Counted from the first letter of the stretch, positions 9,039 to 18,353 are shown. The stretch is 64,000 nucleotides of DNA from Shouchella patagoniensis (GCF_002019705.1 NZ_KV917377.1:3257639-3321638); one strand, 5' to 3'. A program made the numbers and translations. The notes: a model not told the origin generated them from the letters alone.

Positions 9039-9923
9039 ATGGAAAAAGTATTAGGAAATAAAAAGACAATCCTCTTCTTTGTAGGACCAGCATTACTCAT
9101 TTATTTATTGTTATTAATCGTGCCTTCGCTTTGGTCGATCGGGTATTCATTTTTTGATGGTTCACCAATTAGAGGCTTTGAGTTTGTTGGTTTTGCAAAT
9201 TATACAACAGCTTTATCAGATAGCCATTTTATCGATAGTCTCCTAGCAAGTATCAAATATGCAGCATTTGTAACGACGGGGCAAGTTGTCCTTGGTCTTG
9301 CGTTAGCATTGCTGTTTGTCTTTTTCCTGCAAAAGTATTCGTCATTAGTTCGGACGCTTATTTTTTTTCCAGTTATATTACCTGCTGTTGCGGTAGCGCA
9401 ACTTTTTTCGAAGCTCTTTGAATATTCACCACAGTTAGGTTTTGTCAATGACTTGCTCGTTACATTGAACTTAGATGGATATGTTCAAGCTTGGCTTGCA
9501 CAAGGAGAGACAGCATTTGGCGTGTTAGTTCTCATGGATATTTGGCGTTCGATGGGCTTTTACGCAATTATCCTTTATACAGGTTTGATTGATGTGCCAG
9601 ATGATGTGATTGAAGCAGCTCGACTTGACGGAGCGAGCGGATTCCGTCTTATAACAAGCATTGTGCTACCTATGATTCGACCAATTCTGTTATCAGCTGT
9701 CATTTTCAGTTTGAACGGGACTTTAAAAGTATTTGAATCAGCCGTTGCCTTAACTGGGGGTGGGCCTGGGAACAGCACAACGATGTTAACGATGTACATG
9801 TACAACACAGCCTTCTCATATGGCGAGTACGGGTATGGAAGTGCAATCGCCGTTTACTTACTGATTATGTGTTTAATTGTAACGTTATTCATTTACCGCT
9901 TTGCACGAAAGAACGTCGCATAA
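9039..9923 (+). CDS. Sugar ABC transporter permease (MalF/UgpA type)
   Basis: The 294-residue protein has six predicted membrane helices and the EAA loop that contacts the ATPase (IEAARLDGASGFRLITSIVLPMI). The first helix (ILFFVGPALLIYLLLLIVPSLWSIGYSF) is typical of MalF-like subunits. It pairs with the next gene to form the transmembrane channel. No ATPase gene is present here. In Bacillus a shared ATPase such as MsmX usually energises these importers, which is inference for this genome. It is co-transcribed with the genes on both sides. Confidence 0.92.
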   Translation: MEKVLGNKKTILFFVGPALLIYLLLLIVPSLWSIGYSFFDGSPIRGFEFVGFANYTTALSDSHFIDSLLASIKYAAFVTTGQVVLGLALALLFVFFLQKYSSLVRTLIFFPVILPAVAVAQLFSKLFEYSPQLGFVNDLLVTLNLDGYVQAWLAQGETAFGVLVLMDIWRSMGFYAIILYTGLIDVPDDVIEAARLDGASGFRLITSIVLPMIRPILLSAVIFSLNGTLKVFESAVALTGGGPGNSTTMLTMYMYNTAFSYGEYGYGSAIAVYLLIMCLIVTLFIYRFARKNVA

Positions 9924-9938
9924 GGAGGAGGAGTAAGG

Positions 9939-10817
9939 ATGAAAGCAACGATCGGCACTGATCAAGACACTGTAAGAAAAAGCAAGCAAGCGGGAGTGGG
10001 GTTATCCATTATAGGTAAAGTGTTCATTGGAAGCTTTTTGTTAATGACAGTGTACCCTATTGTTTGGTTGTTGTTGTCTTCATTTAAGGAGCCAGCTGAA
10101 TTTATTACGAACTCGATGAATGCATTGCCAGAAGGACTGTATTTTGGCAACTATGTAGAAGCGTGGAACACAGGGAATATGGGTGTGTACTTTCGTAACA
10201 GCATTTTGGTTACTTTTCCTGCGCTCGTTTGCATTATTTTGTTTGGTTCAATGGCGGCATTTGCAATCGAGAAGTTACGTTGGAAGTTGAAAAACGTAGT
10301 TATGCTTCTGTTTTTGGCAGGTATTATGATTCCTGTGCAAATTGTCTTGTTACCGTTGTTCCAAATGTATTTTAATGCGAACTTGCTCAATAGTCTGTTT
10401 GGTCTTGGATTGGTATATCTTGTATTTGGGTTGCCACTCACCATTTTCTTGTTTACAAGTTATTTCAAATCAGTTCCAAATGAGTTGATTGAAGCAGCTG
10501 TTGTTGATGGAGCTACGATCTATCAGATCTTCTTTAAGCTCGCATTTCCATTAATAAAAAATGCAATTGTCACTGTTGCTCTTGTCCAGTTTTTCTTTGT
10601 CTGGAATGATCTGATCTTTGCAATGAGCTTTATTAGTGATTCTGAACTGCGTACAATTCAGACGGGATTAATGAGTTTTGCAGGTGAGTATGGACAAAGA
10701 GAATGGGGACCAACATTTGCGTCTATTTCATTAGCGGTAGTTCCAATTTTAATTTTATACGTATTTTTAAATAAGCTTGTTATGAAAGGTATGACAAGTG
10801 GAGCTGTGAAAGGATAA
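9939..10817 (+). CDS. Sugar ABC transporter permease (MalG/UgpE type)
   Basis: The 292-residue protein has six membrane segments and an EAA motif (ELIEAAVVDGATIYQIFFKLAFPLI). The N-terminal helix with MTVYPIVWLLLSSFKEPAEF is characteristic of MalG-type subunits. It starts 15 bp after the previous permease, behind a GGAGGAGG ribosome site, and ends about 20 bp before the rhamnosidase start. Together the two permeases import the oligosaccharide bound by the upstream lipoprotein. Confidence 0.92.
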   Translation: MKATIGTDQDTVRKSKQAGVGLSIIGKVFIGSFLLMTVYPIVWLLLSSFKEPAEFITNSMNALPEGLYFGNYVEAWNTGNMGVYFRNSILVTFPALVCIILFGSMAAFAIEKLRWKLKNVVMLLFLAGIMIPVQIVLLPLFQMYFNANLLNSLFGLGLVYLVFGLPLTIFLFTSYFKSVPNELIEAAVVDGATIYQIFFKLAFPLIKNAIVTVALVQFFFVWNDLIFAMSFISDSELRTIQTGLMSFAGEYGQREWGPTFASISLAVVPILILYVFLNKLVMKGMTSGAVKG

Positions 10818-10835
10818 AAATAAGGAGTGGATAAC

Positions 10836-13478
10836 ATGATTTCAATAACGAAAATGACGTGTGAAGATACTGAAAACCCAATCGGATTAGATTGTGAAAC
10901 ACCACGGTTTAGTTGGATTGTAAGGAGTAGTCGTCCGGATTACAAACAAACGCGCTACGAGCTTCAAGTGATGACAGACAATGGAGGACAAGAAGTCATT
11001 TGGTCAAGGCGGGATTTTACCGACCAATCCATTCATGTTCAGTATGATGGTCCGCCACTTGAGTCGTATAAAGGTTATTACTGGCGCGTTCGGGTTTGGG
11101 CGGAAGATGAACGATCAGGCTGGAGTGAAAGTGCATATTTTGCTATGGGAATTCTTAAAGTAGAAGAATGGAAAGCTGACTGGATTACATCAGCGAATGC
11201 GAGTGAAGCAAATACGTTCGCTTGTGGAAAAGAGTTTCAAGTTAAAAAAAATGTTTTTAAGGCAGTTATATATGCTACAAGCCTAGGGTTATATGAACTC
11301 ACGTTAAATGGTTCTCAAGTGAGTGACTATGCGTTAACACCAGGCTGGACCAACTATCATAACCGAATTCAATATCAAGCGTATGATGTCACGAGCTACT
11401 TGCAAGCTAACAATGAACTTCGAGCTATTATTGGAGAAGGCTGGTATAACGGACATTTAGGTTGGGCAGGCGAAAAAGATACGTATGGAAACAAAAATGG
11501 GCTACTTGTACAAATGAGAATTGAGTATGAAGATGGTGAAGTTGATTGGGTCATTACAGATAGAAGCTGGCAAGAGCTTGAGACGCCGATTCTAATGTCA
11601 GATCTCTATAACGGTGAAATGTATGATGCGCGCATTTCATTTGAACCTATTGGTCAAATGCGTGGCTTCTCTTATCCGAAAAGCCACCTAGTTGCGCAGG
11701 AAAATGAACCGGTAGCTGTGTTTGAACGTTTAGCACCACAGCGTTTGTTTAAAACACCAAAAGATGAGCTTGTGCTCGACATGGGACAGAACATGGTCGG
11801 TGTGATTGAACTGAAAGTGAGAGGAGAAGAAGGGCAGACAGTTCAACTTGTACATGGCGAGGTGCTTGATAGCGATGGAAACTTCTACCGCGATAATTTG
11901 CGAACGGCTGAACAAAGCATCTCCTATATTTGTAGAGGTGAAGGTGAAGAAATGTATCGGCCTCACTTTACGTTTCATGGTTTTCAATTTGTGAAGCTTA
12001 CGGGTTTTCCAGAAGACGTGCGAGCTGAAGACTTTACTGGGTTGGTCCTTCATTCAAACATGGAACAAATAGGTCTGTTTCAAACATCCGATACGTCTAT
12101 TAACCAGCTTCAACATAATATTCTGTGGGGACAGAAGGGGAACTTCGTTGATGTGCCAACAGATTGTCCACAAAGAAATGAACGACTTGGTTGGACCGGG
12201 GATGCTCAAATGTTTATCCGTACTGCCAACTTTAATATGGGAACGAAGCGTTTTTTCCAAAAATGGCTACGAGATTTAGCGTTTAATCAAAGTGCGAGTG
12301 GTTCAGTCCCATTTGTTGTTCCTGATATTTTAAACGGTCAGTTTAACGGCAACCAAGGTCGGAACTGTGCAGCTTGGGGAGATGCAGCTGTCATTTGTCC
12401 TTGGACACTGTATTTAAGCTACGGGGATGATCGAGTGTTATCAGAACAATATGAAAGTATGAAAGCATGGGTTAATTATATTCGTAGTACGAGTGAGGCA
12501 GGGGTTTTATGGCAAGGTGAATTTCAGCTAGGTGACTGGCTTGCGTTAGATGCTGAAGAAAACAGCTACTATGGCGCCACGGATAATGATCTAGTTGCTT
12601 CGGCTTATTATGCCTATTCTACGAAACTTCTGGCAAAAACAGCTCGAGTATTAGGAAAGCTTGATGATTATCATCAATACAAGAACTTGTTTAAGAAAAT
12701 CAAACAGGCGTTTCAAGATACGTATATCACTGGAATTGGCAAACTGTACTCGGATACACAAACAGCCTATGTACTGACGCTTCACTTTGGATTGGCACCT
12801 AAGCACGAACGCCAAGCCCTCGCTGATCAATTGGTTAAACTCATTCGCCAAAATGACAACCATTTGACGACTGGTTTTGTTGGTACACCATATTTATGCC
12901 ATGCCTTGTCTGATAATGGGTACACAGATGTGGCATATGACTTGCTTTTCCAAAGGAGTTACCCATCTTGGTTATACCAAATTGATCGCGGCGCAACAAC
13001 GATGTGGGAACATTGGGACAGTATTAAGGAAGATGGTTCGTTTTGGAGTACCGATATGAACTCATTTAATCACTACGCATATGGATCAATTGGAGATTGG
13101 ATGTATCAAAACATTACTGGTTTTGATTTAGTAGAACCAGCTTATAAAACATCAATTCTAGCACCAAAGCCAACGACAAGGCTGTCTTCGGCAAAAGGAT
13201 CACTCGAAACGCCTTACGGAAAGTTGGTATTGGACTGGTATTTAGAAGGGGATACGTATACTGTAAGCGGTACTGTTCCAGAAAATACAAGTGCCTATAT
13301 ATGTCTTCCTATTGTGGGCGATTTTAAAGCGTTTGAAGAAGAACAACTGGATTTATCAAATATTGATGCTGAAGAAATGGAAACACTTAAAAGGCATCTT
13401 CGTAAAGATAGTGTGTTGCTAAAACGAAGTGCGGGTACCTTCTCGTATTCGTATCAAATTAGTGAAATTAAAAATTAA
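10836..13478 (+). CDS. Alpha-L-rhamnosidase, GH78
   Basis: I choose ATG 10836 because AAGGAG at 10822-10827 is correctly spaced; an in-frame GTG at 10827 overlaps that site. The 880-residue protein has no signal peptide, so it should act in the cytoplasm on imported oligosaccharide. It has N-terminal beta-sandwich domains (PRFSWIVRSSRPD, YATSLGLYELTLNGSQVSDY), then the alpha/alpha barrel with the conserved acidic block DCPQRNERLGWTGDAQ and the late GATTMWEHWDS motif, then a C-terminal beta domain. The enzyme releases terminal alpha-L-rhamnose from pectic or flavonoid glycosides. Its place in the importer operon supports intracellular processing of a rhamnosylated sugar. Confidence 0.93.
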   Translation: MISITKMTCEDTENPIGLDCETPRFSWIVRSSRPDYKQTRYELQVMTDNGGQEVIWSRRDFTDQSIHVQYDGPPLESYKGYYWRVRVWAEDERSGWSESAYFAMGILKVEEWKADWITSANASEANTFACGKEFQVKKNVFKAVIYATSLGLYELTLNGSQVSDYALTPGWTNYHNRIQYQAYDVTSYLQANNELRAIIGEGWYNGHLGWAGEKDTYGNKNGLLVQMRIEYEDGEVDWVITDRSWQELETPILMSDLYNGEMYDARISFEPIGQMRGFSYPKSHLVAQENEPVAVFERLAPQRLFKTPKDELVLDMGQNMVGVIELKVRGEEGQTVQLVHGEVLDSDGNFYRDNLRTAEQSISYICRGEGEEMYRPHFTFHGFQFVKLTGFPEDVRAEDFTGLVLHSNMEQIGLFQTSDTSINQLQHNILWGQKGNFVDVPTDCPQRNERLGWTGDAQMFIRTANFNMGTKRFFQKWLRDLAFNQSASGSVPFVVPDILNGQFNGNQGRNCAAWGDAAVICPWTLYLSYGDDRVLSEQYESMKAWVNYIRSTSEAGVLWQGEFQLGDWLALDAEENSYYGATDNDLVASAYYAYSTKLLAKTARVLGKLDDYHQYKNLFKKIKQAFQDTYITGIGKLYSDTQTAYVLTLHFGLAPKHERQALADQLVKLIRQNDNHLTTGFVGTPYLCHALSDNGYTDVAYDLLFQRSYPSWLYQIDRGATTMWEHWDSIKEDGSFWSTDMNSFNHYAYGSIGDWMYQNITGFDLVEPAYKTSILAPKPTTRLSSAKGSLETPYGKLVLDWYLEGDTYTVSGTVPENTSAYICLPIVGDFKAFEEEQLDLSNIDAEEMETLKRHLRKDSVLLKRSAGTFSYSYQISEIKN

Positions 13479-13497
13479 TATAGAAGAAAAAGATTCG

Positions 13498-13530
13498 ATA
13501 AAGCCCCCTCATCCAATGAGCGGGCTTTAT
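13498..13530. terminator. Hairpin after the rhamnosidase gene
   Basis: ATAAAGCCC pairs with GGGCTTTAT, and CTCAT pairs with ATGAG inside it around a CCA loop, with a single C-C mismatch. No long T-run follows. It most likely ends the importer-rhamnosidase operon. Confidence 0.75.
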
Positions 13531-13601
13531 CAATTTGTAATTGAATCGAATGACGTGAAGTGAACAATCTTGCTTTTTTTTATCTATCCATGTAAACTAA
13601 A

Positions 13602-13632
13602 CCTATTACAGATATTAGAGATCTGCAATAGG
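13602..13632. promoter_or_regulatory. Candidate Rrf2 operator (first copy)
   Basis: CCTATTACAGAT and ATCTGCAATAGG form an inverted repeat matching at 11 of 12 positions across a 7-nt spacer. It lies 17 bp before the Rrf2 gene. A second, weaker copy with the same 7-nt spacer precedes the neighbouring flavoprotein gene, suggesting autoregulation and direct target control. Confidence 0.6.
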
Positions 13633-13648
13633 TGTGAGGTGTGGTTAA

Positions 13649-14071
13649 ATGAAATATTCAAAAGCAACAAATTATGCGTTACACACAATGGTTTACTTGA
13701 CCCTTGCCCCAAAAGGGAATGCAGTGGGCGTTGAGCAATTAGCGAAAGTACAAGATCTTTCGCCAACCTACTTGTCTAAGATTCTGACGAAGTTAGTGAA
13801 AGCGGGTTTAATTGAATCCAACCCTGGGGTGAATGGTGGATATAGCATTTTAAAACGTGCGCACACAATTTCATTTTTAGATGTCATTCAAGCAATTGAA
13901 GGACAAACGACGTTATTTAGTTGTTCACTCGAACACGATGATCTTTCTAGAAATGACGACTGTTTAATTGAACAAGTGATGGCAGAAGCGGAAGCGAAGA
14001 TGAGAGAGGATTTAAACAGTAAGTACATTGTGGATATTGCTAAGATTATGAAAGAAAAAAAGGAAAAGTAA
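13649..14071 (+). CDS. Rrf2-family transcriptional regulator
   Basis: The 140-residue protein has the Rrf2 winged helix-turn-helix (YSKATNYALHTMVYL...VEQLAKVQDLSPTYLSKILTKLVKAGLI) and the family wing GVNGGYSILK. Only two cysteines are present, Cys92 and Cys105, in the region that binds Fe-S clusters or senses thiols in other members. The usual three-cysteine Fe-S pattern is absent, so direct thiol sensing is more likely than a cluster; this is inference. The gene precedes a thioredoxin-reductase-like flavoprotein, and both have similar inverted repeats upstream. A redox or disulfide-stress switch is the best guess. Confidence 0.85.
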   Translation: MKYSKATNYALHTMVYLTLAPKGNAVGVEQLAKVQDLSPTYLSKILTKLVKAGLIESNPGVNGGYSILKRAHTISFLDVIQAIEGQTTLFSCSLEHDDLSRNDDCLIEQVMAEAEAKMREDLNSKYIVDIAKIMKEKKEK

Positions 14072-14085
14072 TCCTTTTTTTTAAG

Positions 14086-14116
14086 TTAATTAAAGATATA
14101 AAGAATCTGTAATATA
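14086..14116. promoter_or_regulatory. Candidate Rrf2 operator (second copy)
   Basis: ATTAAAGAT and ATCTGTAAT form an inverted repeat (8 of 9 positions) with a 7-nt spacer, the same geometry as the site in front of the Rrf2 gene. The right half shares ATCTG-AATA with it. It lies about 25 bp before the flavoprotein start. Confidence 0.5.
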
Positions 14117-14141
14117 TGTAATGAGATGGGGAGGCAATCAA

Positions 14142-15053
14142 ATGTTAGATTGTATCGTAATTGGTGGAGGGCCTGCTGGATTAAATGCAGCGCTCGTACT
14201 TGGTCGAGCAAGAAAGAACGTGATTTTATTTGATGAAGATAAACCAAGAAATCGCGTCACAAGTGAATCTCATGGATTTATCACAAGAGATGGAATTGAA
14301 CCAGCTGAATTTAAACGAATTGCTCATCAAGATCTAGCTCATTACCCGAGCGTATCACTTTATCAACAGCGTGTGGTGGCCGTGGAAAAAGAGGGAAATT
14401 CTTTTTTAGTAGAAGCAGCGGATGGAACACATTTTACGGCAAAAAAAGTGTTGTTAACAACAGGGTTAGTAGACATACTGCCGAACATTAAGGGGATTGA
14501 GTCTTTTTATGGGAAAAGCTTATTCAGTTGTCCGTTCTGTGATGGCTGGGAGATGCGAGACAAAGCATTGGTCGTAATCTCAAAAAGTACGGATCATGCT
14601 GTTCATATAGCAAAGTTGCTTACCAATTGGAGTGACGATATTATTGTTTGTACAAACGGGAAGTGCGAAGTATCGGGTGAGGATAAAGCGTTATTAGCGG
14701 AAAAAAAGATAACCGTTATTGAAGATGAAATCAATAAACTGAGTGGAGAGAATGGTCACTTACAAACGATTCAATTTGTAGGAGGAAAAGAGATTAAACG
14801 TGATTCAGGTATTGTTATGACTGATTTAATACAAGCAACCGATTTTGCAAGCTCTTTAGAATTGGAAGTCAATCAGATGGGCGGCGTAGTGACTGACATG
14901 TTTGGTCGAACAAATCAGGTAGGTGTTTATTCTGCTGGGGACCATTCAATTGCGGGGCCATCGCAATTAATAATTGCTGCAGCTGAAGGCAATAAAGCTG
15001 CAGTAGGCGTCATTGCCGATTTAACGGAGGAATCGTTTCAACAAAAGAATTAA
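14142..15053 (+). CDS. Thioredoxin-reductase-like FAD oxidoreductase
   Basis: ATG 14142 is preferred: GGGGAGG at 14128-14134 is spaced 7 nt from it, whereas the in-frame ATG at 14121 has no ribosome site. The 303-residue protein opens with the FAD-binding GGGPAGLNAALVLGRARK block and carries the redox motif CPFCDGWE. The C-terminal FAD contact is VYSAGDHSIAGPSQL. Where NADPH-dependent reductases have a second GxGxxA/G motif, this protein reads VVISKSTDHAVHIA, so the usual nucleotide-binding glycines are missing. It may accept electrons from another donor or bind NADPH weakly. The neighbouring Rrf2 gene and shared operator suggest induction by redox stress. Confidence 0.85.
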   Translation: MLDCIVIGGGPAGLNAALVLGRARKNVILFDEDKPRNRVTSESHGFITRDGIEPAEFKRIAHQDLAHYPSVSLYQQRVVAVEKEGNSFLVEAADGTHFTAKKVLLTTGLVDILPNIKGIESFYGKSLFSCPFCDGWEMRDKALVVISKSTDHAVHIAKLLTNWSDDIIVCTNGKCEVSGEDKALLAEKKITVIEDEINKLSGENGHLQTIQFVGGKEIKRDSGIVMTDLIQATDFASSLELEVNQMGGVVTDMFGRTNQVGVYSAGDHSIAGPSQLIIAAAEGNKAAVGVIADLTEESFQQKN

Positions 15054-15169
15054 AGAAAAAGTTGTTTTAATGGTCATTCTAACTTACGGGTATTCAACAT
15101 GTGACACTTGAATCTTATTTTTTTAATTGGCATGGAAGTATGGAAAACCGACTAAATTTTAGATAGAGG

Positions 15170-15203
15170 AAGAACGCTTTTCAAACAGAAAAGCGTTCTT
15201 TTT
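15170..15203. terminator. Terminator downstream of arsC
   Basis: A perfect 13-bp stem (AAGAACGCTTTTC and its complement) around a 5-nt loop, with A/T flanks usable in both directions. It ends the ars operon on the minus strand and may also stop transcription from the flavoprotein gene. Confidence 0.88.
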
Positions 15204-15206
15204 CAC

Positions 15207-15626
15207 TTATTCTCCTGTCTTGGCAAATGCATGAATACGTTCGCCAATTTCATCACGAACGCGTTGGAAAAAAGCCCATTTCTCCTCATCTGTTCCTTCT
15301 GCTTTAGCAGGATCGTCAAATCCCCAATGCTCACGGCGAAGGTGAGGAGGAGTTGTTGGGCAGCGATCGGCGGCATCGCCACATAATGTAACAACCATAT
15401 CGCTGTTATTAAGTAAGTCCATATGAATCGTATCTGATGTTTGCTTTGAGATGTCGATATCTACTTCTGCCATTGCTTTCACGGCATTTGGGTTTAAGCC
15501 ATGGGCTTCAATTCCTGCACTATAAACAGTCCAATCATCGCCTAGATACTTTTTTGCCCATCCTTCGGCCATTTGGCTGCGACATGAGTTACCTGTACAA
15601 AGAAAGTAGATGGTTTTGTTTGTCAT
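15207..15626 (-). CDS. arsC: Arsenate reductase, thioredoxin-coupled (ArsC)
   Basis: The 139-residue protein has the low-molecular-weight phosphatase-like P-loop CTGNSCRS (nucleophile Cys10) and the two resolving cysteines in [16 protein letters not shown], exactly as in the Bacillus/Staphylococcus thioredoxin-linked type. It reduces As(V) to As(III) in the cytoplasm, and the arsenite is then expelled by ArsB. It is the last gene of an arsR-arsB-arsC operon on the minus strand, 20 bp after arsB, with ribosome site GGAGT. Confidence 0.95.
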   Translation of the reverse strand: MTNKTIYFLCTGNSCRSQMAEGWAKKYLGDDWTVYSAGIEAHGLNPNAVKAMAEVDIDISKQTSDTIHMDLLNNSDMVVTLCGDAADRCPTTPPHLRREHWGFDDPAKAEGTDEEKWAFFQRVRDEIGERIHAFAKTGE

Positions 15627-15646
15627 GGTGAGTAAACTCCTTTCAT

Positions 15647-16945
15647 TTAACTGATGATGATCAACCAGAGATAGAGTCCGAATAAGGTAATGAACAATAC
15701 TGGTAGTGTAATGACGATGCCTGTTTTAAAATAGGTTCCCCAAGAAATCTTGACACCTTTCTGAGAGAGAACATGGAGCCAAAGGAGTGTTGCTAATGAA
15801 CCGATTGGTGTAATTTTTGGTCCTAAGTCTGAACCGACTACATTTGCATAAATAAGTGCTTCTTTTATTAACCCGGTCGTAGCAGTAGTGTCAATTGCAA
15901 TAGCATTAATCATGACGGTTGGCATGTTGTTCATGATTGATGACAAGATTGCTGCTAAGAAACCCATGCTCATTGTTGCGACAAAAAGTCCTTGTTCAGC
16001 AACGTAGTTAATTCCAACGGCTAATAAATCGGTCAAACCGGCGTTTTGAAGTCCGAAGACAACGACATACATTCCAATTGAAAAGAAAACGATGTTCCAA
16101 GGCGCACCTTTTATGACAGTGCGTGTTTCAACTGCTGGGCTCTTGCTCGCAATCGCTAAAAAGACGAGTGCCACGAGGCCTGCGACAAGCGATACTGGAA
16201 CATGGATTAACTCACTAACAAGATAACCAATGAGTAAAACGGCTAAGACAAACCAAGATAGGTTAAACATTTTTGGATCCTTAATGGCTGTTACAGGCTC
16301 TTGAAGCTTTCCATAATCATAACGTTTTGGAATGCTTTTTTTGAAATAAAAGTACAACACAAGAATGCTAGCAACAAGTGAGAAGAAGTTCGGTACGATC
16401 ATGCGCGTCGCATATTCGATAAAACCAATCCCGAAAAAATCGGCAGAAACAATGTTGACTAAGTTACTAACGATAAGCGGCAGAGAGGTTGAATCGGCAA
16501 TAAAACCACTCGCAATGATAAATGGAAAAACCATCTTCTCACTAAAATTTAAAGAACGTACCATTGCCAACACGATTGGCGTTAAAATTAAAGCCGCGCC
16601 ATCATTAGCAAAAAAGGCCGCAACGATCGAACCAAGTATACAAACATAAACAAACATGAGGACGGAATTTCCCTTGGCTGCACGAGTCATATGTAGGGCG
16701 GACCATTCAAAAAAACCAATCTCATCTAAAATTAATGAAATCAAAATGATGGCTATAAACGTAAGAGTGGCGTTCCAAACAATACTTGTTACCTCAATGA
16801 CATCACCAAATGAGACAACACCAAGAAGGAGCGCAATGATGGCACCGCCACAAGCAGACCACCCAATGTTAAGGTTTTTAGGTTGCCAAATAACTAGAAC
16901 AAGCGTAATGATAAAAATAGCTGAAGCTAAGATGACTGAAGTCAA
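15647..16945 (-). CDS. arsB: Arsenite efflux permease ArsB
   Basis: The 432-residue membrane protein has about twelve hydrophobic segments and the blocks typical of the ArsB/NhaD superfamily ([68 protein letters not shown]). It extrudes arsenite or antimonite using the proton motive force. No arsA ATPase or arsD is present, so it should work as a secondary carrier. It sits between arsR and arsC in one transcription unit. Confidence 0.95.
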   Translation of the reverse strand: MTSVILASAIFIITLVLVIWQPKNLNIGWSACGGAIIALLLGVVSFGDVIEVTSIVWNATLTFIAIILISLILDEIGFFEWSALHMTRAAKGNSVLMFVYVCILGSIVAAFFANDGAALILTPIVLAMVRSLNFSEKMVFPFIIASGFIADSTSLPLIVSNLVNIVSADFFGIGFIEYATRMIVPNFFSLVASILVLYFYFKKSIPKRYDYGKLQEPVTAIKDPKMFNLSWFVLAVLLIGYLVSELIHVPVSLVAGLVALVFLAIASKSPAVETRTVIKGAPWNIVFFSIGMYVVVFGLQNAGLTDLLAVGINYVAEQGLFVATMSMGFLAAILSSIMNNMPTVMINAIAIDTTATTGLIKEALIYANVVGSDLGPKITPIGSLATLLWLHVLSQKGVKISWGTYFKTGIVITLPVLFITLFGLYLWLIIIS

Positions 16946-16966
16946 CTCGTTATTCCTCCTTTGCCG

Positions 16967-17311
16967 TTAGCCGCAATTGACTGGTGTTTCTTTCTTTAAA
17001 AGTTTGAGGAGATCTGGGTCTTCATCATCGATTTGAGCTAAGATGAGTTGAATCATTGGTGTATGATAGGAATCAGGGTCCATAGAATAAAAGCGCCATT
17101 GTCCCCGGCGTTCTTCTTTTAAGAGTCCGGCTTGTTTTAACTTTCGTAAATGTTGGCTTACAGCAGGTTGACTCATATCAAACATATCAACAAACTGACA
17201 AACACAATATTCCTTTTTTGATACAAGTTTCATGATTAACAATCGTGTCGGGTCACTTATAAGTTTCATACATTCGGCGGTTTTTGCTGAACTTAATTTA
17301 ACTGTTTCCAT
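16967..17311 (-). CDS. arsR: ArsR-family metalloregulatory repressor
   Basis: I prefer the start at 17311, because an upstream in-frame ATG at 17329 has no ribosome site while AGGTG precedes 17311. The protein of about 114 residues has the ArsR winged helix (MSQPAVSQHLRKLKQAGLLKEERRGQWRFYS). The metal-binding Cys-Val-Cys in KKEYCVCQFVDMF is the classic As(III)/Sb(III) sensor site. It represses the operon until arsenite binds. Three regularly spaced TTATATAA octamers lie just upstream and are a likely binding region. Confidence 0.93.
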   Translation of the reverse strand: METVKLSSAKTAECMKLISDPTRLLIMKLVSKKEYCVCQFVDMFDMSQPAVSQHLRKLKQAGLLKEERRGQWRFYSMDPDSYHTPMIQLILAQIDDEDPDLLKLLKKETPVNCG

Positions 17312-17334
17312 ACGACACCTACTTTCCATGGAGA

Positions 17335-17374
17335 TTATATAACGTTTTACTTATATAAGTCAATTGTTATATAA
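17335..17374. promoter_or_regulatory. ars operon operator region: three TTATATAA octamers at 16-bp spacing
   Basis: The self-complementary octamer TTATATAA occurs at 17335-17342, 17351-17358 and 17367-17374, exactly 16 bp apart, immediately upstream of arsR. The spacing places the copies about one and a half helical turns apart. It overlaps the expected promoter, as known ArsR operators do. Confidence 0.6.
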
Positions 17375-17530
17375 ACATTTACTATTTAGTTCGTGATATC
17401 GTGACGTTCCTTGCATTCAGTGATAGATGTTTTGTATGATCAAAATTGTTTACAAGTATGATGGGGTAAGTGAATAGAGGAAAAAGAGATGACGTTCGTT
17501 TATCTATACGGCTGGAACAGGAGGGGCTTT

Positions 17531-17896
17531 ATGAAAAAAGCAATCATGACAGTAGTAATGCTTACCCTTATGACAGGTTGTGGAGATGAGGAAGAAATAA
17601 AGTTAATTGAATCAGCACAAGGATTTATAAATCATGTTGTAGATGGTGAATACGAAGCTGCGGTTGAGAAGTTTGACGAGAGAACAAAGGAAAGTTTACC
17701 AGCAGAGCAATTGGAAATCGTTTGGAATGAATTAGAAGACACATATGGTTCGTTTGTTCAATATGAATACGAGGAAACCATTCAAGAACAGGAGCTAGAA
17801 ATCCTTCGTTTTGCTGGAACGTTTGAACAAGTGGAGACAATGCTGACTGTGACGTTTAATGAAGAGGAAGAGATTGTTGGTTTTTTGATTCAGTAA
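17531..17896 (+). CDS. DUF3887-like lipoprotein
   Basis: GGAGGGG just upstream fixes the start at ATG 17531; a longer frame from 17489 lacks such a site. The 121-residue product has a lipoprotein signal with lipobox LMTGC (Cys17) and an acidic mature domain (FINHVVDGEYEAAVEKFDERTKESLP...) resembling DUF3887. That is a small alpha/beta fold found in extracytoplasmic Bacillus proteins, related in shape to NTF2-like domains. Its function is unknown. It stands alone, with about 150 bp on either side. Confidence 0.75.
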   Translation: MKKAIMTVVMLTLMTGCGDEEEIKLIESAQGFINHVVDGEYEAAVEKFDERTKESLPAEQLEIVWNELEDTYGSFVQYEYEETIQEQELEILRFAGTFEQVETMLTVTFNEEEEIVGFLIQ

Positions 17897-18050
17897 TCTG
17901 TTGCAGCCCTGGCTCCTCTAATGCAGCAAGTACCTTTGCAGTCCCACCACGAACAAATGTGGGTAACTACCAGTAAACGTACTCACAAGAATGAATCATA
18001 AAGGATATAGCAAGCTATCAAAAAAAGCAAGAAGTTGAAAGGAGTCATCC

Positions 18051-18344
18051 ATGAAAATCGTCGTTACTGAAGCTGCTGCTAGTTGGTTTAAAAATGATTT
18101 TAATATTGATAAAAACGAAAAAGTGAAGTTTTATGCACGTATTTACGGATCTAGTCCTGTTCAAGAAAATTTCGCGCTTGGTTTTGATAAGGAAACCGAT
18201 CCGAATAATGAAGCTGTCCACACGGAAGTGAACGGGGTCTCGTTTTACATTGAGGATGAGGATGTCTGGTTTTTTGATGGGCATGATCTCCACGTTCATT
18301 ACGATAAAGAAGAAGATGAATTGATTTTTGATTATAAGAAATGA
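18051..18344 (+). CDS. HesB/YneR-like protein without cluster cysteines
   Basis: The 97-residue protein matches the HesB-like YneR group: an N-terminal MKIVVTEAAASWFKNDF, a central GSSPVQENFALGF, and the C-terminal YIEDEDVWFFDGHDLHVHYDKEEDELIF. A-type Fe-S carriers of the related IscA family use three cysteines, but this protein has none, so it should not carry a cluster in that way. The role is unknown. The ribosome site GAAAGGAG precedes ATG 18051, and a terminator follows directly. Confidence 0.8.
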   Translation: MKIVVTEAAASWFKNDFNIDKNEKVKFYARIYGSSPVQENFALGFDKETDPNNEAVHTEVNGVSFYIEDEDVWFFDGHDLHVHYDKEEDELIFDYKK

Positions 18345-18353
18345 GAAAGGAAC

